Assembly: GCA_047638715.1 (NCBI GenBank)
Contig: JBLIMK010000059.1
Span: 1 to 26,683, forward strand
Length of the DNA: 26,683 nucleotides
Direction: 5' to 3'
From: SHLQ01 sp047638715
GTDB lineage: Bacteria > Actinomycetota > Acidimicrobiia > Acidimicrobiales > SHLQ01
Part shown: piece after piece, positions 1 through 7,339 of the stretch
How positions within the stretch are numbered: the stretch's first letter is position 1
Layout: every line of letters begins with the position of its first letter
Made by a program: the position numbers and the translations under genes
Notes under the pieces: generated by a model
The model's input: the letters and a program-made list of their open reading frames with translations, nothing else
What the model was told of the DNA's origin: nothing
Database searches by the model: none

Positions 1-174
1 GGCGACAGCGCCGAGATGTTCTCCATCGATCGGCGACGTGTTGTCGAAGGTCTCTCCGGAGACACTCATCGCTGCCTCGCCTCCGATGAGGTGCGGGAGG
101 GGCTGATCCAAGAACCGCTGCATGGCCTGGTCGCCCGCAACGACGTTCTCCGCAAACGTGGTGGAGGCGTTCAT
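1..174 (-). CDS. hpaE: Aldehyde dehydrogenase, HpaE-like (5-carboxymethyl-2-hydroxymuconate semialdehyde dehydrogenase), N-terminal part only
   Basis: The complement of this stretch is open from an ATG at 174 to the window edge and gives 58 residues. The segment HLIGGE...SGETFDNTSPIDGE is the typical start of the aldehyde dehydrogenase superfamily: the first beta strands before the NAD-binding domain. The catalytic Cys and Glu lie outside the window. The start overlaps the stop of the upstream isomerase gene by 4 bases (ATGA), so the two are translationally coupled. In the homoprotocatechuate meta-cleavage pathway HpaE oxidises 5-carboxymethyl-2-hydroxymuconate semialdehyde, and HpaF acts on its product. 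The family call is seen in the sequence. The specific HpaE assignment rests on the neighbours (HpaF, G, H, R). It could be another aromatic-aldehyde dehydrogenase. Confidence 0.8.
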   Translation of the reverse strand, partial: MNASTTFAENVVAGDQAMQRFLDQPLPHLIGGEAAMSVSGETFDNTSPIDGEHLGAVA

Positions 175-569
175 TGATCGGCGCCGTTCTTCATCGCTGT
201 GGCCACATTATTTCGGTTGACACGGAACTCCGCCTCGATCTCCTGCACTTCGAGCGACCAGGCGATGATGAGTGGGCTGGGCTCGGTCGCGAACTGCGCC
301 TCGGCCGAATCGAGAAGCGTGTTGATGATTCGTGTCTTGGTGGCCGCGTCTCGTCCGGGGCCGATCCGGGCGACCATCGCTATGAACGCATGGTTGGTGT
401 CACTGTTATCAGCAATGCGATAACGATCGAGCTGGATGGCACGAATTCGCACGCCGGGCACCGGGGCGACGGCCATCTCCAGAACGCTTTCTTGCAGGGC
501 GTCGAGAAGCGCGTCTACATCGTGATGCAGTGCGACGTTGGCCGTGTATTCGACGATCAGATGCGGCAT
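171..569 (-). CDS. hpaF: 5-carboxymethyl-2-hydroxymuconate delta-isomerase (HpaF)
   Basis: A 132-residue protein close to the usual ~126 residues of the CHMI family. It begins MPHLIVEYT, which places the catalytic Pro at the amino terminus after Met removal, as in the tautomerase fold. The central part (YRIADNSDTNHAFIAM) and the C-terminal part (SLEVQEIEAEFRVNRNNVAT) match the HpaF pattern. It isomerises 5-carboxymethyl-2-hydroxymuconate to 5-oxopent-3-ene-1,2,5-tricarboxylate, the substrate of HpaG, encoded divergently at 676. Its stop overlaps the hpaE start by 4 bases. Transcription would start in the ~106-bp divergent region that holds the direct repeat described separately. Confidence 0.9.
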   Translation of the reverse strand: MPHLIVEYTANVALHHDVDALLDALQESVLEMAVAPVPGVRIRAIQLDRYRIADNSDTNHAFIAMVARIGPGRDAATKTRIINTLLDSAEAQFATEPSPLIIAWSLEVQEIEAEFRVNRNNVATAMKNGADQ

Positions 570-584
570 GACAGGCTCCAGTGT

Positions 585-617
585 TTAACATGTGTAGCAC
601 TTGGTTAACATGTGTAG
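585..617. promoter_or_regulatory. Direct repeat in the divergent hpaF/hpaG promoter, candidate HpaR operator
   Basis: The 13-mer TTAACATGTGTAG occurs at 585-597 and again at 605-617, exactly 20 bp apart (about two helical turns), in the ~106-bp gap between the divergent hpaF and hpaG starts. Each copy has the palindromic core ACATGT, so each half-resembles the imperfect dyads bound by MarR dimers. A MarR-type regulator (HpaR) is encoded 950 bp downstream. The repeat is seen directly. Its role as the HpaR binding site is inference. No convincing -35/-10 pair could be fixed; TAGTAT at 615-620 is a possible -10 for hpaG. Confidence 0.55.
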
Positions 618-675
618 TATTCTGCGCTCTCAGCAATTGTGCAACCCAAATCTGTAATCGTTCGACGAGGCCTAC

Positions 676-1569
676 ATGCGTCTACTCTCCTTCTCCACCA
701 ACGCCGCGTCGAGCTTCGGCATGCTCGACAGCTCCCGGGATGGGGTGATCGATCTCGCTCGTCGCATCGATGGGGTGAGCGATCTAGGCGACCTTCTCGC
801 CCAGGAACGACTCGCTGAAGCCGCCGCCTACGCCGATCAACCCCCCGACCACGGTCTCGATGACGTCACCTATGAACGCCTGCTTCCTTGGCCCGGAAAG
901 ATCTTCTGCATCGGAGTGAACTACGGGGGTCGATCCGCCGAATACGCAGACTCGAGCGACGCATCGTTTCCGTCCGTGTTCGTCCGATTTCCCGACAGCT
1001 TCACGGGACACGAACACGCGCTTGTTCGTCCACCCGAGAGCCCTCAGCTCGACTACGAGGGCGAGATCGTCGTCGTGATCGGTACCGCGGGCCGCCGAAT
1101 TCCAATCGAGCGAGCGCGAGACCACATCGCCGGTCTCTCCCTAGGGAACGAAGGCACTATTCGCGATTGGGTACGCCACGCGAAGTTCAACGTGACACAA
1201 GGCAAGAACTGGGATTCGAGCGGCTCCTTCGGCCCACACTTAGTGACGCTCGACGAAGTCGGCGATCTCGAGGGGCTACATCTGACCACGACCGTGAATG
1301 GCGAACTTCGACAGGACGACACGCCTGCCACGATGAAGTATTCGATCGAGTACCAGGTGCACTACCTGTCGACCTTCACGACGCTTCGACCCGGCGACGT
1401 GATCTTTTCGGGAACGCCTACAGGCGCTGGTGCTCGCCACGATCCACCGATCTGGCTCGAGCCCGGCGACGTCGTCGACGTCCACGTACCCGAGCTCGGG
1501 ACGCTCCGAAACACGATCGCCGACGAGTTCCCAGACGGCTCCGATTATCGAACCCCGGCACCGCAGTAA
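676..1569 (+). CDS. hpaG: Fumarylacetoacetate hydrolase family protein, HpaG-like decarboxylase/isomerase
   Basis: A 297-residue protein of the FAH fold. The metal-binding motif DYEGEIVVVIG supplies E128 and E130. The next conserved block reads GLSLGNEGTIRDW, with Glu (E159) where most relatives have Asp as the third metal ligand. GKNWDSSGSFGP supplies the catalytic-type Lys (K177). GDVIFSGTPTG near the C-terminus is also characteristic. In the homoprotocatechuate pathway HpaG decarboxylates 5-oxopent-3-ene-1,2,5-tricarboxylate and isomerises the product to 2-oxohept-3-ene-1,7-dioate. Enterobacterial HpaG is a duplicated two-domain protein; this is a single-domain form. The stop TAA overlaps the hpaR ATG by one base. 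The pathway assignment leans on HpaF, HpaH and HpaR around it. Another FAH-type hydrolase is possible. Confidence 0.85.
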   Translation: MRLLSFSTNAASSFGMLDSSRDGVIDLARRIDGVSDLGDLLAQERLAEAAAYADQPPDHGLDDVTYERLLPWPGKIFCIGVNYGGRSAEYADSSDASFPSVFVRFPDSFTGHEHALVRPPESPQLDYEGEIVVVIGTAGRRIPIERARDHIAGLSLGNEGTIRDWVRHAKFNVTQGKNWDSSGSFGPHLVTLDEVGDLEGLHLTTTVNGELRQDDTPATMKYSIEYQVHYLSTFTTLRPGDVIFSGTPTGAGARHDPPIWLEPGDVVDVHVPELGTLRNTIADEFPDGSDYRTPAPQ

Positions 1570-2036
1570 TGGATAGTTTGCCCATGCGCCCCTTCGACGA
1601 GTCGTTGCCGATGGCCCTGCTCGCTGCCCGGGAAACGACCATGCGTGCCTTTCGCCCGATGCTCGCCGAACACGATCTGACCGAACAACAGTGGCGCATT
1701 CTTCGAGCCCTGACCGCAAGCCAGGGGCCTCTCGAGGTCGCCCCACTCGCCGATCGCACCTCGCTGCTCGCTCCGAGCGTGTCGAGAATCCTCGCCAATC
1801 TCGAGCAGCGAAAACTCATCGAGCGAAGAACGGTCGAGCACGACCAGCGCCGATCTCTCATCTCGCTCACAGCGGTTGGCGTCCGACTCGTCCGACGTAT
1901 CGCCCCGCATTCCGAAGACACCTACACCCTGATCGAAGCCCAGTTCGGTGCTACCCGCTTGAGGAAACTTCTTGTAGAACTGCACAGCCTTGCCGCCTTG
2001 GAAATCATCGATGGAAAAATGGGGAAAGCGTCATGA
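1569..2036 (+). CDS. hpaR: MarR-family regulator of homoprotocatechuate degradation, HpaR-like
   Basis: A 155-residue winged-helix regulator. After a short leader the sequence LPMALLAARETTMRAFRPMLAEHDLTEQQWRILRAL matches the HpaR subfamily closely (MALL.ARE...FRP....LTEQQWRI.R.L). It is followed by the DNA-recognition helix region (LLAPSVSRILANLEQRKLI) and the wing containing DQRRSLISLT. The ATG at 1569 overlaps the hpaG stop (TAATG); the ATG at 1584 is a possible alternative start and lies nearer the conserved homology. Its end overlaps the hpaH start by 4 bases. HpaR proteins repress hpa genes until a pathway aromatic acid binds. Its place inside the operon suggests autoregulation through the repeat at 585-617. 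Confidence 0.88.
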   Translation: MDSLPMRPFDESLPMALLAARETTMRAFRPMLAEHDLTEQQWRILRALTASQGPLEVAPLADRTSLLAPSVSRILANLEQRKLIERRTVEHDQRRSLISLTAVGVRLVRRIAPHSEDTYTLIEAQFGATRLRKLLVELHSLAALEIIDGKMGKAS

Positions 2037-2839
2037 CGTTGTCTGCGGAAAACGCGGCACTTGAAGCGGCAGTACTCGATGCAGCGGAGGCGTCGGCCAC
2101 CCAAGTTCGACAGACAACCGAGGTCTACCCCGAGATGGACATCGATGATGCATACGCGATTCAAGCTGCCTGGCGCACGCTTCGAGTCGAGCGGGGCGAG
2201 CGCATCGTCGGGCACAAGATCGGGTTGACCTCCCGAGCTATGCAGGCTGCGATGAACATCACGACGCCGGACTCGGGCTTCATCACGGATCGAATGGTTT
2301 TTGCGTCCGATACTCAGCTGCGTGCGAGCGAATTCTGCGATCCGAAGCTGGAGATCGAACTCGCGTTTACGCTCGCCACCGATCTCGCCGGTTCGGATCT
2401 CACGGTCGACGATGTTCTCGCCGCTACCGATTTCGTGCAACCCGCCGTCGAACTCATTGCGGCGCGCTCATACCGACGGGACCCAGAATCGGGCCGAACC
2501 CGAACGGTGCTCGACACGATTTCCGACAACGCCGCCGATGCGGGAATCGTCTCGGGAGGACGGCGGGTCGGTCCGCACGAGGTCGATCTTCGATGGATTG
2601 GAGCGCTGGGATATCGCAACGGCGTAATCGAGGAGACCGGTGTCGCTGCTGGCGTTCTCGACCATCCGGCCCTCGGTATCGTCTGGCTTGCGAAGCGATA
2701 CGCCGAGACCGGGCAGCGGTTGGAAGCTGGTCAGACGATCTTGGCTGGCTCGTTTACCAGACCGATCGATATTCGACCCGGCGACGAGTTTCGCTTCGAC
2801 TACGGGTCACTGGGCAGCTTCGAAGTCGCTTTCGACTAA
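2033..2839 (+). CDS. hpaH: 2-oxohept-3-ene-1,7-dioate (2-oxo-hepta-4-ene-1,7-dioate) hydratase (HpaH)
   Basis: 268 residues, the normal HpaH length. The conserved blocks GHKIGLTSRAMQ, LEIELAFTLA, FVQPAVELIAAR, LDTISDNAADAGIV, GYRNGVIEETGVAAGVLDHPA and LAGSFTRPIDIRPGD follow E. coli HpaH nearly position by position. The enzyme adds water to the dienoate made by HpaG, giving 4-hydroxy-2-oxoheptane-1,7-dioate, the substrate of the HpaI/HpcH aldolase, which is not in this window. The family needs a divalent metal bound by the ELAF-region glutamates. The ATG overlaps the hpaR stop (ATGA), so it is translationally coupled. Confidence 0.93.
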   Translation: MTLSAENAALEAAVLDAAEASATQVRQTTEVYPEMDIDDAYAIQAAWRTLRVERGERIVGHKIGLTSRAMQAAMNITTPDSGFITDRMVFASDTQLRASEFCDPKLEIELAFTLATDLAGSDLTVDDVLAATDFVQPAVELIAARSYRRDPESGRTRTVLDTISDNAADAGIVSGGRRVGPHEVDLRWIGALGYRNGVIEETGVAAGVLDHPALGIVWLAKRYAETGQRLEAGQTILAGSFTRPIDIRPGDEFRFDYGSLGSFEVAFD

Positions 2840-2910
2840 GTGGGGAGCCAGACTCCGTGGGCCGCAGACCGCGCCTTGAAGAGACCGCGCGTTGAAGATG
2901 GAGACAGCCG

Positions 2911-3609
2911 ATGGGAATTTCGACCGAACGAGTTGCTGATGGAACCGTCGCGCTCATCAGAATGGATGACGGCAAGGTAAACGCGTTGTCGAAGGCCGTG
3001 ATAGCGGACCTCATCTCGGCGATCGACGAAGCCGAACAGGACCCGTCCGTCGTGGGCGCAGTAATCGCGGGCCGTGAAGGCAAGTTCTCAGCGGGATTCG
3101 ATCTCAACGTGATGCGATCTGGTGATTTCGGTGCGATGGTCGATTTGGTCGCCGACGGCGGCGACCTCGTGCGGCACGTCTACCGCAGTGACCTACCGGT
3201 CGTCGCTGCATGCACCGGACATGCGCTCGCCGCCGGAGCGCTGCTGTTACTCGGCTGCGACCTTCGTGTCGGCGCACGTGGCCCGTACAAGATCGGTGTG
3301 AACGAGGTCGCCATCGGCATGGTGTTGCCCGATTGGGCGATGACGATCTGCCGTGAGCGCCTCAGCAAGCGCCATTTGCAGCGGGCGGTTGCCACTGCCC
3401 GGATCACCGAAGCCGAAGCTGCGATAGACGTCGGATTCCTCGATATAGCCGTCGATCCAGACGAAGTCGTAAGCCAGGCGATCGAAGAAGCAGCAGGCTT
3501 CGCAGCCCTCGATCGCGCAGCGTATGCAAAAACGATGCAGCAGTTCCGCGACGAAATTACACGCACGATGGCAGCCCAAATCAAAGCGGATCGCGGGGCG
3601 GTGTTCTAG
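2911..3609 (+). CDS. Enoyl-CoA hydratase/isomerase (crotonase) family protein
   Basis: A 232-residue crotonase-fold protein, slightly shorter than the usual 255-270. The two oxyanion-hole segments are visible: KFSAGFDL (58-65) and GHALAAGALLLLGCDLRV (103-120). The block IGVNEVAIGMVLPDWA supplies E132 at the position of the first catalytic Glu of enoyl-CoA hydratases; the second catalytic Glu is not obvious. It lies 71 bp after hpaH and 53 bp before the Mo hydroxylase genes on the same strand, so probably in the same transcript. No CoA-dependent step exists in the classical homoprotocatechuate pathway. The gene therefore suggests that the operon also handles a CoA thioester, perhaps upstream aromatic side-chain processing. 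The substrate is unknown. Confidence 0.85.
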   Translation: MGISTERVADGTVALIRMDDGKVNALSKAVIADLISAIDEAEQDPSVVGAVIAGREGKFSAGFDLNVMRSGDFGAMVDLVADGGDLVRHVYRSDLPVVAACTGHALAAGALLLLGCDLRVGARGPYKIGVNEVAIGMVLPDWAMTICRERLSKRHLQRAVATARITEAEAAIDVGFLDIAVDPDEVVSQAIEEAAGFAALDRAAYAKTMQQFRDEITRTMAAQIKADRGAVF

Positions 3610-3649
3610 CTCGAAATTGTGCGATCATGTCCACCGGCACGCATGCGAC

Positions 3650-3656
3650 AAAGGGG
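3650..3656 (+). promoter_or_regulatory. Ribosome binding site fixing the start of the Mo hydroxylase large subunit
   Basis: AAAGGGG lies 6 bases before the ATG at 3663. The upstream in-frame ATG at 3627 has no comparable Shine-Dalgarno, so 3663 is the preferred start. Confidence 0.7.
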
Positions 3657-3662
3657 CACCAC

Positions 3663-5951
3663 ATGGCGATCACCGATCTGCCTGAATTCATCCGGGCCGA
3701 TGGGCCCGACAAGGTAACTGGCAGTGGGCGCTACACCGCCGACATGACCCTGACCGGACAGCTGGTCGCGAAGTTCAAGTACGCCAAGATCAGCCATGCT
3801 CGCATCGTGAAACTCGACGTTTCAGCCGCACGGGCTGTGCCTGGAGTCTTCGCCGTCATCACCTCTGACGATGTTCCCGACATCCGCGTTGGCTACGGCT
3901 TGGCGGATCGCAGAATGTTTGCGAAAGACGTCGTCCGGTTCGAGGGCGAAGTCGTGGCAGCGGTCGCCGCGATCAGCAACGAAGCTGCGGAACGCGCCCT
4001 CGATGCGATCGTGTTCGAGTACGAGGAACTCCCGGTCACGGTCGATCTCGAAGCAGCAATCGCCGAGGGCGCGCCCTTGGTCCATACCGACGTCGGCTCG
4101 TACGTAGTCACCGGCGATACACCGCACGACGGGAACGTCGCCACCCACTCCTCCATCGAGATGGGCGATCCCGATGCTGCGATGGCGTCCGCCGATGTTG
4201 TGGTTTCGAGCCGCTACGTCGCCGACGCCAGCCACGCCGCTCCGATCGAGCCTCGTGCCGTCATCGCGCAATGGGAGGGCGACAAGGTCACGGTGTGGAC
4301 GAGCACACAGGTTCCGTTCGAGGCGCGAGCCGGAGTCTGCGAGACCCTCGAGATGCCGTCGAATCGGGTCCGCATCATTGCGCCCCACGTCGGTGGTGGG
4401 TTCGGGGGCAAATGCGGAGCACACTTTGAACCGCACATCGCAGCGCTCGCTCGGGTCGCGAAGAGGCCCGTCAAGTTGGTCTTCTCCCGCTGGGAGGAGT
4501 TCGTGGCGCCAGACCGTCGCCGCGAGGGGATGATCATCGACATCACCACCGGCGTCAGCAGCGACGGCTCGATCGTTGCACGCACCGGCAATATCTTGTT
4601 GGACAACGGCGCCTACATGGCCGATTCGTCGTTCTTCGCGCAGGTCGCATCGATGCACATCGCTGGGCCGTACGCGGTCCCGAACGTGCGCATCGATGGC
4701 CGCCTCGTCTACACGAATCACCAGCCATCTGGGTCGGTGCGAGCTCCAACGGCACCTCAGGGATGTTGGGCTCTCGAGTCGCACACCGACGAGGTTGCCG
4801 CTGCCGTAGGCATGGACCCGCTCGACTTTCGACGCAAGAACATCGTCAGGACGGGCAGCGTCGGAGCGGTTGGCCAAACCTATGACGAGATCGGCCTCGA
4901 CCAATGCCTCGAGCTGGCCGCGAAATCTGCAGGGTGGGGCCAGGATCTACCCGACGGCGAGGCACTCGGCATTTCGGTCGGGTGGTGGCCGAGTTTCGCC
5001 TCACCTGCCGGCGCCTACGCGAAGATGCACGGCGATGGCAGCGTCCAGATCGTGACCGGCGCCAGCGAATGCGGCACGGGCTCGGTGATGACCTTGCGAA
5101 TGATCGCAGCCGACGAGCTCGGTCTCGATCAGACCGACGTCGAACTCGTCTACCAAGACACAGGCGTCGCACCCCTAGGTCCTGGCTCGAGCGGATCGCA
5201 GACCTTGTTCAACCATGGCCGTGCGGTCGAGAAGGCCAGCGGCCAGATCGGAGCGCAGTTGAAGGAGCTGGCCGCCGCGGAACTCGAAGCCAACGTCGCC
5301 GACATCGTGCTCGCTGGGGGGCGGGCGAGCGTCGCTGGCTCACCGACCGCCTCGGTATCGATCCTGGAGCTCGCGGCGAGTTCCGCAGAGGGCGAAATTC
5401 TCGGCAGCGCTTCGGCGGACGCACTCGAGTGGCCTGAAATCACTGGATCGACCTGTCTGGGCGACCAGGGCTTCTCATCATGGTTGGCTCCACAATTTTC
5501 GTGCCACGTGGCCCGGGTGCGTGTCGATAAGGACACCGGCGTCTCGAGAGTCCTCGAAATCCACGCGGCGCATGACTCTGGCACCATCATTAACCCATTG
5601 GCAGCCCACGGTCAGGTCGAAGGCGGCGTGCTCATGGGTATTGGCCAAGCTCTGACCGAAGGAACGCAGTACGACGAGGATGGCCGGCAACGAAATGCAG
5701 CGCTACTCGAATACAAACTCCAGACCATCGCCGACGTCCCCGAGATCACGACCCAGTTCGTCGAGATCTTCACGCCGAATGCTGGCCCCCGCGGTGCCAA
5801 AGGGCTCGCTGAAGCGCCCAACGTCGCTACGTGTGGCGCGATTAGCAATGCGATCGCAGCAGCGATCGGGACGAGGGTTCGTCAGTTACCCATGACTGCG
5901 GAACGGGTGTGGGAAGCGATCGATTCGGCTCAGCAGGGAAGCGTGGCCTGA
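3663..5951 (+). CDS. Molybdenum hydroxylase large (molybdopterin-binding) subunit, xanthine dehydrogenase family
   Basis: 762 residues from the ATG with the good RBS, a typical length for the XDH/CoxL family. An N-terminal a/b hammerhead domain (TGSGRYTADMTLTGQLVAKF and following) precedes the two-part molybdopterin-binding domain. Visible cofactor motifs are GGGFGGK at 244-250 and the substrate-loop segment GSVRAPTAPQ starting near 357. The catalytic-type Glu is E717 in KGLAEAPN. The loop of form I CO dehydrogenase (AYxCSFR) is absent, so CO oxidation is unlikely. Relatives hydroxylate N-heterocycles, aldehydes or aromatic CoA esters using water, passing electrons to the FeS and FAD subunits encoded immediately downstream. 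The stop overlaps the next ATG by one base. Substrate unknown; the operon suggests an aromatic acid or derivative. Confidence 0.93.
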   Translation: MAITDLPEFIRADGPDKVTGSGRYTADMTLTGQLVAKFKYAKISHARIVKLDVSAARAVPGVFAVITSDDVPDIRVGYGLADRRMFAKDVVRFEGEVVAAVAAISNEAAERALDAIVFEYEELPVTVDLEAAIAEGAPLVHTDVGSYVVTGDTPHDGNVATHSSIEMGDPDAAMASADVVVSSRYVADASHAAPIEPRAVIAQWEGDKVTVWTSTQVPFEARAGVCETLEMPSNRVRIIAPHVGGGFGGKCGAHFEPHIAALARVAKRPVKLVFSRWEEFVAPDRRREGMIIDITTGVSSDGSIVARTGNILLDNGAYMADSSFFAQVASMHIAGPYAVPNVRIDGRLVYTNHQPSGSVRAPTAPQGCWALESHTDEVAAAVGMDPLDFRRKNIVRTGSVGAVGQTYDEIGLDQCLELAAKSAGWGQDLPDGEALGISVGWWPSFASPAGAYAKMHGDGSVQIVTGASECGTGSVMTLRMIAADELGLDQTDVELVYQDTGVAPLGPGSSGSQTLFNHGRAVEKASGQIGAQLKELAAAELEANVADIVLAGGRASVAGSPTASVSILELAASSAEGEILGSASADALEWPEITGSTCLGDQGFSSWLAPQFSCHVARVRVDKDTGVSRVLEIHAAHDSGTIINPLAAHGQVEGGVLMGIGQALTEGTQYDEDGRQRNAALLEYKLQTIADVPEITTQFVEIFTPNAGPRGAKGLAEAPNVATCGAISNAIAAAIGTRVRQLPMTAERVWEAIDSAQQGSVA

Positions 5952-6847
5952 TGACACTTTCCATCGCAACATCGATCGATGATGTTCTGACCGGCCTCGC
6001 TAATGGTGCCCGCCCGATTGCGGGCGGCACCGATCTGGTCGTTGGTGCACGTGCAGGAAAAGCAGCGCTGCCCGACACTCTCATCGCCATCGATCGCCTC
6101 GCCGAACTGGCCACGATCGACCACGGCGAAAGCACCACACGCATCGGCTCGGGTGTCACGCACGCTCGTTTGATAACCAGCGCCATCGTCGTCGACAATT
6201 TCACTGCCATCGCTGACGCAGCGGCGCTCGTGGGCTCCCCTGCGACCCGGAACGTCGGCACGCTGGGCGGCAACGTCATGAATGCCTCTCCGGCCATGGA
6301 CACGGGCTCGCCGCTCGTGGTTCTCGGCGCTGAGGTCGAACTGACAAGTACTCAGGGATCGCGCCAGATATCTCTTGAAGAGCTCTGGACCGGGCCTGGC
6401 CGCACGAGTGCACGGGCAGACGAGCTGTGCACCGCACTCATCATCCCCAATCGGGGCACCAACAGCGGTAGCGCCTATATCCGCCTCGAATACCGGCGAT
6501 CCATGGAGATCGCCATCGTCGGCGCTGCGGCGGCGGTGCAACTCGAGGGCGATTCGATCGCGTCGATACGCATAGCGCTAACAGCGGTTGCACCAACGAT
6601 CATCGAAGTCACCGATCTCGACGACCTCATCGGCTCCACCGTCGGTGAAGTCACTCTCGCCTCGATCGCTGCACGGGCCTCCGAACAAGCAGCGCCCATC
6701 AGCGATGTGCGGGCGAGTGATCGTTATCGCCGCCACACCATCGGCGTCATGGCCCGCCGAGCAGTCGAAGCAGCAGGACGGCGAGCCGCCGGCGAGATCA
6801 TCGCCGTCCCGGTCAATAGAGCCCTCGGTGTAGGAGCAGCATCATGA
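5951..6847 (+). CDS. Molybdenum hydroxylase FAD-binding (medium) subunit
   Basis: 298 residues, the usual size of CoxM/CutM-type subunits. FAD-binding signatures are PIAGGTDLVVGARAG near the N-terminus and ATRNVGTLGGNVMNASPAMDT near residue 100. A C-terminal CO_deh_flav_C-like domain follows, ending in the characteristic DVRASDRYRRHTIGVMARRAV. It transfers electrons from the FeS subunit to the final acceptor. I chose the ATG at 5951, which overlaps the large-subunit stop (TGATG). An upstream in-frame ATG at 5909 would lie wholly inside the previous gene. The stop overlaps the small-subunit ATG by 4 bases. Confidence 0.93.
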   Translation: MTLSIATSIDDVLTGLANGARPIAGGTDLVVGARAGKAALPDTLIAIDRLAELATIDHGESTTRIGSGVTHARLITSAIVVDNFTAIADAAALVGSPATRNVGTLGGNVMNASPAMDTGSPLVVLGAEVELTSTQGSRQISLEELWTGPGRTSARADELCTALIIPNRGTNSGSAYIRLEYRRSMEIAIVGAAAAVQLEGDSIASIRIALTAVAPTIIEVTDLDDLIGSTVGEVTLASIAARASEQAAPISDVRASDRYRRHTIGVMARRAVEAAGRRAAGEIIAVPVNRALGVGAAS

Positions 6848-7311
6848 ACAATGTCGAACTTCGCGTAAACGGAATCCCCTACCCGGTCGCCATCGAAACG
6901 GGCCGAAACCTATCCGGTGTGCTGCGCAACGAACTCGGCCTCACGGGAACAAAAGAAGGATGCGACGACTGCGAATGCGGCGCTTGCATGGTCTTGCTCG
7001 ACGGCCAGCCGATCAACTCGTGCTCCTACCTTGCAGTGCAGGCCCAAGGGCGCGAGATCATGACCGTCGAAGGTTTGGCCGATGACGGCGGGCTGCATCC
7101 GATTCAGCGAAACATCCTCGCGACGGGCGGTGTGCAATGTGGATTCTGCACGCCGGGCATGTTGATGTCGGCGACCGCATTGCTCGAACGTAATCCCGAC
7201 CCATCCGAAGAAGAGATCAAGATCGGCCTGTCGGGCAACCTGTGCCGATGCACGGGATACGCACGAATTCTCGAGGCTGTCAGCGTGACTGCCGTCGAGC
7301 TGCGCTCCTGA
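6844..7311 (+). CDS. Molybdenum hydroxylase 2Fe-2S (small) subunit
   Basis: 155 residues, the standard CoxS-type size. The plant-type ferredoxin cluster is built by GC...CGAC...SC in the segment KEGCDDCECGACMVLLDG, with an extra Cys (DDC) between the first two ligands. The second cluster is built by QCGFCTPGM and LCRCTGY in the four-helix [2Fe-2S]-2 domain. It relays electrons from the Mo centre to FAD. The gene is coupled to the FAD subunit by an ATGA overlap. The Mo-FAD-FeS order differs from the M-S-L order of classical cox operons. Confidence 0.95.
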   Translation: MNNVELRVNGIPYPVAIETGRNLSGVLRNELGLTGTKEGCDDCECGACMVLLDGQPINSCSYLAVQAQGREIMTVEGLADDGGLHPIQRNILATGGVQCGFCTPGMLMSATALLERNPDPSEEEIKIGLSGNLCRCTGYARILEAVSVTAVELRS

Positions 7312-7339
7312 AGTACCCCTGCTCGATACGGTGGTCGTA

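Noticed and set aside
888..1568. Extended N-terminus for the MarR regulator
   Set aside because: The upstream part of that frame is an Arg-rich shadow of hpaG; the ATG at 1569 overlapping the hpaG stop fits HpaR length.
3822..4904. 360-residue minus-strand ORF
   Set aside because: Antisense shadow of the Mo hydroxylase large subunit; composition is typical of antisense frames in GC-rich genes.
3663..7311. Aerobic CO dehydrogenase (coxLMS)
   Set aside because: The large subunit lacks the AYxCSFR loop with the Cys that binds Cu in form I CODH; it has GSVRAPTAP. The gene order is also not the cox order.
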